Assembly (NCBI GenBank): GCA_025331435.1
Contig: JAIWNI010000048.1
Coordinates: 124,001 to 188,000, forward strand
Length of the DNA stretch: 64,000 bases
From: Choanephora cucurbitarum
Taxonomy: Eukaryota; Mucoromycota; Mucoromycetes; Mucorales; Choanephoraceae
Direction of reading: 5' to 3'
Within the stretch, counting starts at the first letter, position 1. Each line of letters opens with the position of its first letter. The position numbers and the translations under genes are program-made. Of this stretch, positions 1 to 10,596 are shown piece by piece. Under the pieces are notes generated by a model. The model was not told the DNA's origin and did not search any database. It saw only the letters and a list, made by a program, of their open reading frames with translations.

Positions 1-364
1 AGAATCCATGTTAGAGAAGCAATACATTCACTTAAAGCGCATAAGTTCTGATAATTGAAGTCACGAAAAAGAGCTCAGTTGCACAGTGAAATGACTTTGA
101 ATTCAGACTATAATCTGTTCATCAGCTTTGGTTTTCTCTATCACTTGAATTGTCTTTCTAATTAGATGATGAGAATGAACTGATTAAATAAACTACCACA
201 TATTAAGTGTTTCGTTTGTCAGGTCTCATATATATTGAGGGCATTACTTGATTTGCTACATTAAAAAATAATACAAAAAAAGCGTAGCTTAAAATTCCCC
301 TGGCTGTCACTTTTTTTTTTCGTTTTTTCTTTTTTCTTCTTCCTTTCTCGCTTATATATACCAA
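1..364. other. 5' flank of TIM22
   Basis: No gene was recognised. The stretch ends in a T-rich and pyrimidine-rich run (about 309-350) and a TATATATA stretch (about 353-360) just before the TIM22 start codon, which fits a fungal core promoter and leader. A short reverse-strand reading frame (203-427) is low-complexity Lys/Arg and is not credible as a gene. Confidence 0.5.
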
Positions 365-968
365 ATGAACGGTCCTTTTGGTGGAATGAGGGGCCAAAAC
401 AATGGCATGTCCCTTCAAGAACAACAAACTATTCAGCTACTACAAGGTGCTTTTGAGTCTTGCGTTGTCAAGACAGCTATGTCAGGTGTTGCAGGTATAT
501 TTATCTCCCCAAAGACAGAAGAACAACTGTGATAGAACTAACCAAACAGTCAACAGGTTTCGGTATGGGTGCAGCCTTTGGTTTGTTCATGTCTTCGTTT
601 GAATATTCAGGACCAATGACCAATGAAGAATTGGTTAAGCAGACAACAAGACAACAATTAAGACATGTTGCAAAAGATATGGGTACTCGATCTTATTCTA
701 TGGCCAAAAACTTTGGTCTGGTGGGTATGATTTATTCTGGAACAGAGTGTTGTATTGAATCAGTAAGTTTGGAAGATAGTTGAATATATAGAGGATACTG
801 ATGTGTTGTTAGTATCGTGCAAAAAATGATTTAGCAAACAGTGTGGCAGCAGGTGCATTTACAGGTGGTTTATTGGCTGCAAAGGCAGGGCCTCAGGCAA
901 TGGCACTTGGTGCTGGTGGTTTTGCCATGTTTTCATTAGCCATTGATTGGTATATGCGTCGTGATTAG
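365..968 (+). CDS. TIM22: Mitochondrial inner-membrane import translocase subunit Tim22
   Basis: Tim22 forms the channel of the TIM22 complex, which inserts carrier proteins into the mitochondrial inner membrane. Exons 365-494, 557-762 and 813-968 join in phase to give 163 residues, close to short fungal Tim22 proteins. The Tim17/Tim22/Tim23 family pattern is clear: a Gly-rich first segment ([12 protein letters not shown]), a middle segment with [21 protein letters not shown], and a Gly/Ala-rich C-terminal pair of hydrophobic segments ending in DWYMRRD. Both introns (62 and 50 nt) have GT..AG ends; the first uses GTATAT. The start is the first ATG in the reading frame, directly after the TATA-rich leader. 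The gene converges on the PLP enzyme, with 48 bp between stop codons. The family call is confident; Tim22 rather than Tim17/23 is favoured by the Cys pair and the short length. Confidence 0.9.
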
Positions 969-1016
969 TTTTTCTCTCTACCATTATTATTATTATTTGT
1001 AACATATAGGATTTTA

Positions 1017-2360
1017 TTATTGTTGATGACATAGATCAAGTAAAGCTTTAGCAACATATTCAAAATCAGATAGATCATTATAGACTTGAGCACTGAGTCG
1101 AGCATACCATTGACCATTGTGTTTAAAAACAGATGCCATACAACGATGTTTGTAGATCAGCTCATCTACTGAGAGCTGAATGAAAGTTGGATCTGATTGT
1201 ATCTTGGCTGGATCGATAGGCAGTCGTACGTTCACTAGGGCTGTTGTCAATGTTTTCTCTTCATTCTCTAGTATTTCTGTACCCAAGATGGTAGCTGCTA
1301 ACTGGCCTCCTGAGACAGCTAGATCATGACAATAGTCCATGATGGCCTTTTCTCCACCAATGGATTTTCTAAAGGCCAGAGCAGCTTCTACACACAAAAA
1401 GTTGGTAAAGTCTGTAGTGCCTGGCCAAGCGAATTCCAGTTGAAACGTGTTGGTTCCAGGCTGAGGGTGATGTTGATAGGAAGCATTGATGATGGCAGGA
1501 TGGACTAGATGTTGATTTCTTAAGGGCACATAAAGTACAGCACAACCTCGAGGTGCATAAAGCCATTTATGACAATTGGTGATAAAGAAATCAGGATCAA
1601 TAGCATGCAAATCCAAAGGAATTTGGCCTTTTATTTTTTTTTATGAGTTCAGTAATACATATCTACCTTTAAAAATAACTTACCAATAGCATGAGCACCA
1701 TCCACTAAACTCAAAATGGAATATTCTCTCACCAGTTTTACAACAGCTTCAAAGGGAAACAAGAGTCCAGGAACAGAAGTGATGGCATCCATAAAACACA
1801 CTTTGATTGATCCATTCTGTAAGCTATTTTCATATTCAATCGTTTCCTTGATTTGTTCAAGTATCGCATGATCACTCAGAGGATAAGCCAAATCAATCTT
1901 GACCAACTTGAGTGACTCAAAGTCGTTGATAAACTGAATTGTACTCTCAACCGCATTATAGGCTGTATTAAACTATATCCTTTCCACTAAGTCTTCCTAT
2001 CTCTCTCTGTATGCATCAACATAAAGCATTACTTACATATAATACTTTGTCACCTGCTTCAAGAGGTAAACTTCTAGCTACAGTATTGATACCAGTCATA
2101 GCATTAAAGACAAACACAAGTTCATTTGGGTCTGCATGAATGAGTTCGGCTATGGCTGCCTTGTTTCGATCTATCAGAGGAAATACTTCGCGCTTTAACC
2201 AACGGTCAGGACTTGCTTCGGCCTTCATTCGGAATTCCTGTATGATAGGAAGAAGTGCCTTTGGAAGTGCACCATAAGAACCATGATTCAATGGAGTAAA
2301 TTCAGGCTCAATTAAGAATTCGGAGCGAAGGTGTTTACCAAACTGAGAATGCTTTGACAT
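1017..2360 (-). CDS. Class V PLP-dependent aminotransferase (isopenicillin-N-epimerase / Egt2-like)
   Basis: Fold-type I PLP enzyme of the class V family (cysteine desulfurase, isopenicillin N epimerase and hercynylcysteine sulfoxide lyase group). Exons, in reverse, are 2360-2037, 1972-1684 and 1627-1017; they join in phase to 407 residues, a normal length. Visible family motifs are an N-terminal LNHGSYGALP, the central LVDGAHAIGQIPLDL cofactor-binding segment with its Asp, and TNCHKWLYAPRG, whose Lys is the expected Schiff-base residue. Fungal relatives include the Egt2 ergothioneine lyase, but substrate cannot be decided here and no Egt1 gene lies nearby. Both introns are 56-64 nt with GTAAGT donors. 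The gene is 145 bp downstream of the DENND6-like gene on the same strand and converges with TIM22. Confidence 0.85.
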
Positions 2361-2505
2361 AATAACAGTAGTAAAAAGAAAGAAAGAAAAGAAAGAAAAG
2401 AAAGGAATTGATAAAGCTAAACTTTATTTACAGAAAAAAATTATATATATATATATATTTACACATCACAGGATACCTGCTATAGGATGACCAAAAAAAA
2501 AAGGT

Positions 2506-4941
2506 TTAAAGTGCTTGATTTCTACGCTTCAACATTTCGGCTTCTGCACGGATGGTTCTTTGTTGTAACCAAGTAGCAAAATTACCACATTTAAGGAATT
2601 GAGAGTAAAGCTCTTTCGTGGGATCTGAGGTAGATGTACGCGTCTTGAAGGTAGATTTAAAAGGCAGCTGTGGACCATGCTCCTTTAATGATTTCATAAA
2701 TTGGTCTGTTTGAAATGGTCTCAATCGAGGCACTTCGCCACGAATGGAACTAAGTTTTGAAATCAATAAGAGACAAATCAGCTCTCTATAGATACTTACA
2801 TATCAACTGGTATAAGTGTACTAAAATATCTATTAAGTGGTACAAGGAATTTTTCTGTCAAATCAACGAAATGTCTTCTTAGGATATTGTTCAATACCCA
2901 ATCTAATATTGTATGAGTACATGTTACTTTTATCTTTTTTTTTTTTTTTTTACCTGGTGGATATCCTCTCACGGAAGCCTCAGTCAACATCTTCACAAGT
3001 TCTCGGTCTCTTGCAATCACCGATTTTCGCTTGGATGTCACACCTTGAACAAAATTAAACAATACATTTGATTTTGTGCCAAGCCCAGGCTTTGTCTTTG
3101 TAGGATGCATAGGCTGAATATGAGTTGTGATCAATGTACCATCAGGTTTTCTATCATAAGTAGTTAAGCCACTACTGCCTCTCTCCAAATGCTGCTATCA
3201 TCTTACCTTGGTTGTTGTCGACCTACACGAACAATGTTTGGCCAATGTTGAACTGCCGTATTAAAGAATGGATTAGTGACGCCCAGTACAAGGCTAGATA
3301 GAGGCTATCGAAAGAACATGTTAGTTTCTGTCTCTCTTTCTTTTCCCTTTCATGACCTTACTTTATTCTTTGTGACAAAGCTTTTGAAGTCTGAATCTTG
3401 AATGGTAAAATAAGGTCTATAGTCACCACAATAAGGTATCTTTTTTTGTTGTTGTTAAATCCATTGTTCACTCAGCAAATAATAAAACTTACAGGATTGA
3501 TAAGGTCTACAAGAGAAATGACAGCCTCACTGCATACACATGGATCTGGAGCAATGATCACAATAGGCTCAGCCAAAAGCATAAGCTCCCAAAGAAGCCA
3601 CAGATCTTTAAGAATGTCCCTAAAGTGATGATATAATCCTCCTATTGGTAATGAAGCCATGATCTGAACATCAGGTTGTAACTTGTTCATGTCAAAGGGT
3701 GTTGTCTCTAACAGTTGTGGTTCTAATGGAGAAGGTAATTCGACTTGTAGTAATCGACCTAGAAATGGTAGGTCAAGGATACGATTGTCTTCTGGTGATG
3801 CCCATTGAGCAATGTTCATACAAGCAGCTTCCAACATAGGTTGCCCAGTATCGAAAAAGGCAGGGCCAAGTATTGAGATGACTCTAGAGAACAAGCCTAC
3901 ATAAGGATGTTGTGATAATAGCACAAGAGATTTCTAACATCATAATTTTTTTTAGCAATTTAGTTTATTTGTTTGTTCTATCTGGCTTACCTGAAAATAG
4001 CCTCGTCGAATACTAGCATCTTTCTTTTGTCTAAAGAAGACATAACCATATAAAAACCCAGCATCTGCAGTAGGACCTAAAAAAAAAAAGGAAGAGAGAA
4101 TATCTTATGGATCAATTTGTCTTTCTTTTATACACTCCTATTCTCTCTTTCTTTTTGGCTATCTTCTCTTCTCTCCCCTTTTTTTTTTTAAGAAAAATAC
4201 CTGAAGCAGCAAATTTGGACGTGCTTGCTTTAATTCTGATATTAAATACTTGATCTCCTACTTCAAATACGTTGGAATCCGGGAACGCTGCAAAACAGCT
4301 ATCATACAAAAAAAAAAGGGACAATTAAGCCTTTGTTTGTAGTCACTTTAAATCAGATACTTTACATATTCTTCTGTTCCAAGCCTGTTAAATCCATGGC
4401 AGGATAGACATAATCCAATGCTAATATTCAGGCGGCTTAACTTTCTTTCCCCCTTTTATCTCTATATTTTCATAAAGATTGTCTTACCTTGTCCAATTTC
4501 CAGATCAAAATTCACTACACAAAAGCCCACAATCCATTTTCGAAAGTGAGATAAATCCAATGGATCCAATGTCAGATAAGGTTCCTCGTCATTGTCTGTG
4601 ATATCTAAACCAGCTGAAGAGGGTGGAGTGCTGGAGAGTGGAGGTGAAGGAGTACGTGATATCTTGGGAGAGAGGTGTATATCGTCCTTGGTCACTAGGT
4701 TAGGGTGAGAGGCTGAACCTCCAAGACGACGGTTTGATAGCTGTAAGATAGAGGTAGAACATTGTTTTCGAATGGGATAATCAAACACTTCACTCATATC
4801 AGTCTCTGAAGGAACTGAAGTATCTGATGAGGGTGAACTGGTTGGGTCATGACAAAGTGAGCTTGAGCTTAAAAGGGCTGGTGAAGCTTGTCCGAGATGT
4901 TTAAAGAGAGGATTAGGCTTAGTTGTGATGTCGCTCTCCAT
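2506..4941 (-). CDS. DENN domain protein 6-like Rab guanine-nucleotide exchange factor
   Basis: DENND6 (FAM116) proteins activate Rab GTPases in endosomal traffic. Ten exons, in reverse, join in phase: 4941-4488, 4420-4366, 4298-4201, 4076-3991, 3933-3493, 3439-3362, 3304-3207, 3150-2954, 2902-2800 and 2749-2506, giving 617 residues. The N-terminal ~130 residues are Ser/Pro-rich and probably disordered. The DENN core follows: KWIVGFCVVNFDLEIGQ, FPDSN, GYVFFRQKKD, SLVLLSQHPYVGLFSRV, then SLPIGGLYHHFRDILKDLW and EPIVIIAPDPCVCSEAV, which are hallmark segments of the family. The C-terminus has ILRRHFVDLTEKFLVPLNRY and ends near QQRTIRAEAEMLKRRNQAL. The exon 7/8 join uses a 56-nt intron (3206-3151); without it the frame appears broken. 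The GEF role comes from the family; the target Rab is not visible. Confidence 0.88.
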
Positions 4942-7023
4942 GACGACAAGCTAAAGAAAGAAAGAAGAAAGGAAAGAAGAAAAGAAAAGGGAATGAGCTA
5001 AATTTTTTTTAAACCCTAACGGGATATTATAGTGTGTGTGTGTATCTATGTTGATTTCTTAAAAAGCATGATGTACAGTTTACTTTTTGTTTATTGTTCA
5101 AGCGGCTTTCCAAACATTTTTAAAATGGGAAATTTTTTTTTAAAATGGTACAACCTATCATTTGACAAAGATCAGATTTCTTCTGCTTCATCTCCCTTTA
5201 AGAAAGAAAGAGGAGACACTATTTAGATCAAGGCTATGGACAGATGCACTTGGCCAATCATTTACCTCCCTCTTCTTTCCCCCCTCCTTCTCTTTTATTC
5301 AAAATAATAGACTTTTTCTTGATTTCAATTCCATTCTGTATTGAAAGAGATTGTTATGGCTCACTTGGATTTCCTTTTTTGGCTCTGGTTTGGGAGCGTT
5401 AACAATGACTAAATAAAATGACACCACTATTGTAATATACCTTCAATGATCAGCATGCATCATTGAAAAAGAGGGCCAAAATAAACTATATATCAAAACT
5501 ATCAACTCAGTTCATGCATATAATAAAAAAAATCCAATCAGAGATATGCGTGTTAAGTTAGAAGGTAGTCTTACAGCCTATTAACACATGGTCTATATGG
5601 CCTATTGTTAGCTCAAGCCTAATACAAAAATAAAATGACGGAGTAGGAAAGAAAGGTTATGAAATAATCTTAAACTATTTGTATCTGCGAACATCTTTGA
5701 TTTTATTCGGGACTGACAAATGATAAGCATAAAAGTAGCTTTGAATAGCAGTTGATCTGTTAAGTGTATTTGGAATAGAACACGCTACTATTTTAAAGTG
5801 TGAGTACGGAAGAGAGAAAATAGGAATAGATGTCTAAATAATAAGGTGATCATATTATTTTATCAAGATATTGACTGTTGATCTTATTGTGAACTGGTGT
5901 GATCCATGCTGTATGTATGCATATGCTTGTTTAACCACATGTTTAACCACACTAAGCTTTTTTTTTTCTTTTCAAGTTACTTACAGAGCATATACAAGAA
6001 AGAGAGACTCCATTGCGATTGACTGGTGAGAGGGGTTAAGAAATCCAAACAAGAGAGTCTATGCTTACACAAAGTCAGAGAATAAAACCTAATTGGTTAT
6101 CCATGGTGACTCAGCCATGAAAGGATGTGAAGTCATGCTTGACAGCATTAAATCATAACTGAGAAAAATTACTGCTAAGAAGGGAGAGAATATCATCTCA
6201 TCAACATTACTTTAATAAGTTTCATTCCTGGTCAACTCTCTCTCTCTCTCTTCTATCTTTCTTTTAGTTCAATGCGAATTAAACCGAAAAAAAGTATGAA
6301 GCATTACAATTGTTGCATCTTTTAGAAGACCTTGATAATCTCCCAAAAAAAAGGCCGAATTGATTGATTTTCTTTCAAAATAAACAAACATTGCAACAAA
6401 ACACAAATATTAAATGACTTTAATACTTTCTGTTTGATAGAAAGTCTATATGTCTTTATCAAAATGGCAAGTTTAAACAGAATGACTCTGGGCCATCAAA
6501 CAGCATATGCTGAACTTGAAATACTTACATTTTTGCTTTTTGGGAAAAAAAAAGTCCCTATTTTTCTTTTTATTATCAGTTTAATTCAACCTTTATTCTA
6601 AACGGCATGAATTTTCCTGCGTTTTAGAAAGAAAAAAAGGGGGCGAGTTACCATCAATTGGGATACACTTTAAAAAAAAGGAGAGTAAAGTCAACTATTG
6701 TTTGGTCCAAAAGAAGTAAGCAAAATAAGTTCCGCTCTTATTGTCTATATTGGGTAATCTGTTTACGCTTTCTTTTTGAAGCGTGTCGCACAAAAAAAAA
6801 CGAAACATAGTTAAAAAAAAGCATAAAGAAAGGGATGGCATATAACATTGCTTTCTTTAGTACTTGGTATATACAACCCATTACATTTAAGTTTATCCTA
6901 AAACTTCTTTTTATATTTTTTTCTTTTAAATCTCTTTCCTTTTCCTATATATACATCTTCAATTTCTATCACATCAACCATATAAAGAGAAAGATAGAGA
7001 GAAAAGAACAAAAGAGAGGTTAA
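4942..7023. other. Intergenic region between divergent genes (DENND6-like and CH-kinase)
   Basis: About 2.1 kb with no credible coding exon. It is AT-rich, with A/T homopolymers, a short TG run near 5033-5043, a 12-bp tandem pair (TGTTTAACCACA, 5928-5951) and a (TC)n tract near 6237-6250. The last ~120 bases before 7024 are pyrimidine-rich with a TATATATA stretch (about 6946-6953), a plausible core promoter for the kinase gene. Because the flanking genes diverge, the region probably holds both promoters. Confidence 0.5.
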
Positions 7024-9866
7024 ATGACAATGACAGCAGTAACAACCTTGTCTGTAGCTCAACAAGAGCCTGAAGAAACAGCAAGACAGTTTTTAGTTGA
7101 TACCTTAGATTTGAAGGAACTTCCTCAAGGCTCCCTTCATGATATTCTTAAGGATGGAATTCTTTTATGCGAGTAAGCTCTTCCTTGTTTCGTGCATTCT
7201 TCTTGATTCATTGTTAACGATTCCCTCAACACTTCAGGCTAATTAAACGTTTTTCACCTAATGAATGTATCATAAAAAATGAAGGCCGTACTAAGTTTGC
7301 TTATGTAGGATTAGAACTGTTCTGTTTCTATCAAACAATGAACTCACTATCTTATCTTTCTTTTTTTAGCATGATAATATTGGACAATTCTTACGTGTAG
7401 CAGAAGATGTAAGTTATTTCTTTTTTGTGTCTATTATTAAAAAAAAAAACTCATCAATCAGAATGCCTATAGCTTCATATACCTCAATCAGATCTTTTTC
7501 AAACAGTTGATTTATTGGAAGGCAAAAGAATGCAGAGTGTCATCTCCTGTCTATTGGCAATCAAGAGAATTATGAGTGAAAGAAAAATCAGCCCAGCCAA
7601 AAGCTCAATTGAATTTCCAACCACAGGTAGAAAGAGAAGCAGTAAAAACATGCTATTGCTTGCATCAGCCTATCCTACTTTAAGTAGCTCAAACACATGC
7701 AACCTGTTGCAATTGCAAATGAGCGGTCGCACAAGTCCCAGTAGCGTCAAGTCATCATCAAGTGAGAAAAGTCCCTTGACTACAAGCAATTACATCTTCT
7801 CTGCCAAAAAGAAGGAGACACCACAAGTACCTATCAAAGAGAGTCATCATGACAAGATGCCTGAATGGCAGAAAAATCTGAGTCCTCGTCGAGCAACCGA
7901 GACAAGAGGCACAAAAACCAACCAACAGCAAACCAACGGATATGTTAGGTCGCAGGTCCAAATGATCATAACAAACAATCTGTCTGTTCCTGCTGAGCCA
8001 AAGGCAAAGATTCGTAGGTTTTCATCTTCCGAGAGTAAACTTGATGAAATGAAACCTCCCTCATTAGAGGACAAGACAAGCCCTATCGCTCTGTCCAAAG
8101 CAACAAGTGCTCAGCAAGTGGCACCAAAAAGATTGCTTGCTCCACCTATGCCTAAACCATCCAAATCGACACCACTTGTGGCTGCCACCAACGTCACAGT
8201 AACCACAGCCAAGGGGAGTTTGGATCAGAGAACCGCAGCAGAAAACAACCTAAAGTATTATACAAGTATGGAATCAGCAAACCGAAAGACATCATTGAAG
8301 AAAATGGGGTCATGTGCAATCACTGTTGAAAGTGATGATGGCACTACTGCTGTTTATGTAAGTTCATGGTTGCATTGCTTTTCTTCATAAAAGAGAGAAG
8401 ACTGATAAATGAGCTTTAGGCACTTGGTAAGAGTATTGGTAAAGGCCAATTTGGTGAAGTCTTTGGTGGTCTCAATATGGATACAGGAGAATATGTTGCC
8501 ATCAAACGAATTAGAAGAAATCAAATGGATTGTGATGATATGGTATGTTGACACATTGCCTTGGTCGACATAGAAAAAAAGAATAAGCAAAACTAACCAG
8601 TGTGTAGAATGAAGTAGGTGTACTACAGCATCTTGATAACGATCACATAGTTCGTTACAAAGGTTTTGCAAAAGACAAAGAGTTCTTAAATATTATATTA
8701 GAGTAGGTGTCCCTTATCTACCTTTCAGAATATGCAAGTCCTAACATTTTGTTATCAGATATGTTGAAATGGGATCACTGTATCACAACATAAAGGCATT
8801 TGGAAAGTTTCCAGAAAAGTTAGCTGCCTCTTACACTTATAAAATTCTTTCTGGCTTAAACTATCTTCATTCAGAGGACGTCATTCATTGCGACCTCAAG
8901 GCAGCTAACATACTCACAACCAAAACAGGCGGACTCAAACTAACAGATTTTGGTGTCTCTCTTAGCTTAAAGATGAAAGATGATGAGAACACAGGTGAAC
9001 CAGCAGGCACACCAAACTGGATGGCTCCGGAAGTGATCAAGTTTGCAGGTGCATCTGCCAAGTCAGACATCTGGTCGTTGGGATGTACAATTGTAGAGAT
9101 GTTGACAGGAAAGCCTCCGTATGCTAGTATGCCCTCCTTTGCTGCTCTTTATCGTATAGTAGAAGATGATGAACCACCTATACCAAAGAACCTGAAGCTA
9201 TCTCAAGTAAGTCATCTCTCTTCTCTTCCACCTATTTCTTACTAAAACACCACATCTACAGGAAGGAATGGATTTCCTCAAGAGTTGCTTCAGAAAGGAT
9301 CCTAATGATAGACCTAGTGCATCAGAATTGATGCAATCGAAATGGATGGAGCCTTTCTATAGAAAAGATACATCTGTTTTGTTGTCTCCACCTCCTAGTC
9401 CTGAAAGCACACTGAGACGATCTAGAAGTGAAGAAATGGATCCGCACATGAGACATCAATTGATCGATTACCAGACAACAAGGAAAGATCATCAATGCTC
9501 TGGTTGTTATACAAAGATTACTCACCTTTGGGCCAAAAGTTGTCGAGGTAATAATGAACAGAATCTTATCGCAAGAAACAAAAAAAAATGACATTGTTAT
9601 GTATAGATTGCCACCAAAGCTTTCATCCCCAATGCATTCACAAAGCTAGTTCATGTACAGGAATGAAACATACATCACAAGAAAGACGTCTGACACCTTT
9701 ACCACCTTTAAGTAGCCAAACTAATTCAAAAAAGAAAAACTATCTACCTGTAATCCATTCGCCTTCAAACACAAATCATCGACATTACCTTCATTACAAG
9801 ACTGAAGGATATCCTTCATCAAAAGCGAGCACTGGAAGGCCACTTGCGTCTTCCATTATGACCTGA
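7024..9866 (+). CDS. Calponin-homology + Ser/Thr kinase + C1-type zinc-finger protein
   Basis: Nine exons (7024-7172, 7238-7304, 7370-7408, 7473-8357, 8420-8542, 8608-8702, 8759-9206, 9262-9547, 9607-9866) join in phase to 783 residues. Residues ~15-120 are a calponin/transgelin-type CH domain (ILKDGILLCELIKRFSP, NIGQFLRVAEDLHIPQSDLF, LLEGKRMQSVISCLLAIKRI). A ~250-residue Ser/Lys-rich linker follows. Residues ~381-640 are a protein kinase close to the Cdc7/SepH/MAP3K-like STE group: glycine loop IGKGQFGEVFGG, Lys409 (VAIKR), catalytic loop HCDLKAANIL (496-505), DFG 516-518 and APE 542-544. A short C1-like Cys/His finger follows (CSGC, then CRDCHQSFHPQC). The usual HRD Arg is Cys497. The CH domain suggests actin or cytoskeletal association; septation or MAPK-type signalling is an inference. 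The first ATG was used; a second in-frame ATG lies at 7030. Confidence 0.85.
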
Positions 9867-10132
9867 GTAAATACGGTCCCAACAAAAAAAAACGATGTAT
9901 GTACATATGCAAATCATGACACATTATACCTTTATGAATATCCTTTTCTCTTTTCCTACCCTTATTTTCTCTCAATCTGCTCTTTCTTTTGTGAATAATA
10001 TATTTATATTTAAAATGAATGATTTGATCTGATATTGTTTCCTGCAATTAAATGACAAGAGGGTTTGTTTTAAATGAAAAAAAGGGGGGAACTTTGTTTA
10101 CTGTTGATCTAAGGGAAGGAAGAGAATATAAG
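9867..10132. other. Convergent 3' spacer
   Basis: Short AT-rich spacer between the stop codon of the CH-kinase gene and that of the Kre9-like gene. It probably carries both polyadenylation regions. No gene was seen. Confidence 0.5.
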
Positions 10133-10596
10133 CTAAGAAGTGCCCAGGCTAGAAGGATTCTCTTCATGAACAGCAGCTTCGATTTTAAATCGACTTGAAT
10201 AGTATTCACTGGTGCTAGTCTTTGCAATAAGAGCATAATCCTCGCCTGTAGGCAAATTATCAGCAATGTTCCATAGATATTGACCGGAACCGACTTCTAT
10301 ACTATCAGCGGTAATGACTTGCACTAACTGCAAGTTGGAAGAAGGGCCATTTCTTAGTTCAATAGATTCAATTAGTTCGGAAGTGTTTGCTGTACTCCTA
10401 TTTAATGCAATGTTGTTTAGAGTCACAGAGATTTGTTATTGTTGTTTTATAAGACTAACCAAGTAACTGTCTGAGAACTACCTACGCTCCAAACTGTGCC
10501 TTCAGTTGGTTGTGTAAAAGCGATGCCAGTAGTCTGAGCATAAACAAGGGCAATGGTACTAGTAACCAAAGTAGTCAAATATGTAGATAATCTCAT
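10133..10596 (-). CDS. Small secreted Kre9/Knh1-like cell-wall protein
   Basis: Two exons (10596-10460 and 10397-10133) give a 133-residue protein. The first ~20 residues are a textbook signal peptide (MRLSTYLTTLVTSTIALVYA, probable cleavage after AYA-like residues). The rest resembles the Kre9/Knh1-type extracellular domain found in many Ser/Thr-rich GPI or secreted fungal wall proteins: FTQPTEGTVWSVGSSQTVTW, then a beta-rich region with SIEVGSGQYLWNIADNLPTGEDYALIA and a short C-terminal tail. There is no C-terminal hydrophobic GPI-anchor signal, so it should be soluble or wall-bound. The 62-nt intron interrupts the Trp codon of VTW, a conserved position in the domain. The exact role is unknown; wall assembly is inferred from the family. 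Confidence 0.75.

Noticed and set aside
3150..3207. Apparent frameshift or 32-nt micro-intron in the DENND6-like gene
   Set aside because: A normal 56-nt intron (3206-3151, GTAAGA..GATAG) restores the frame exactly, giving ..GRQQPRKPDGTLITT.., so no break is needed.
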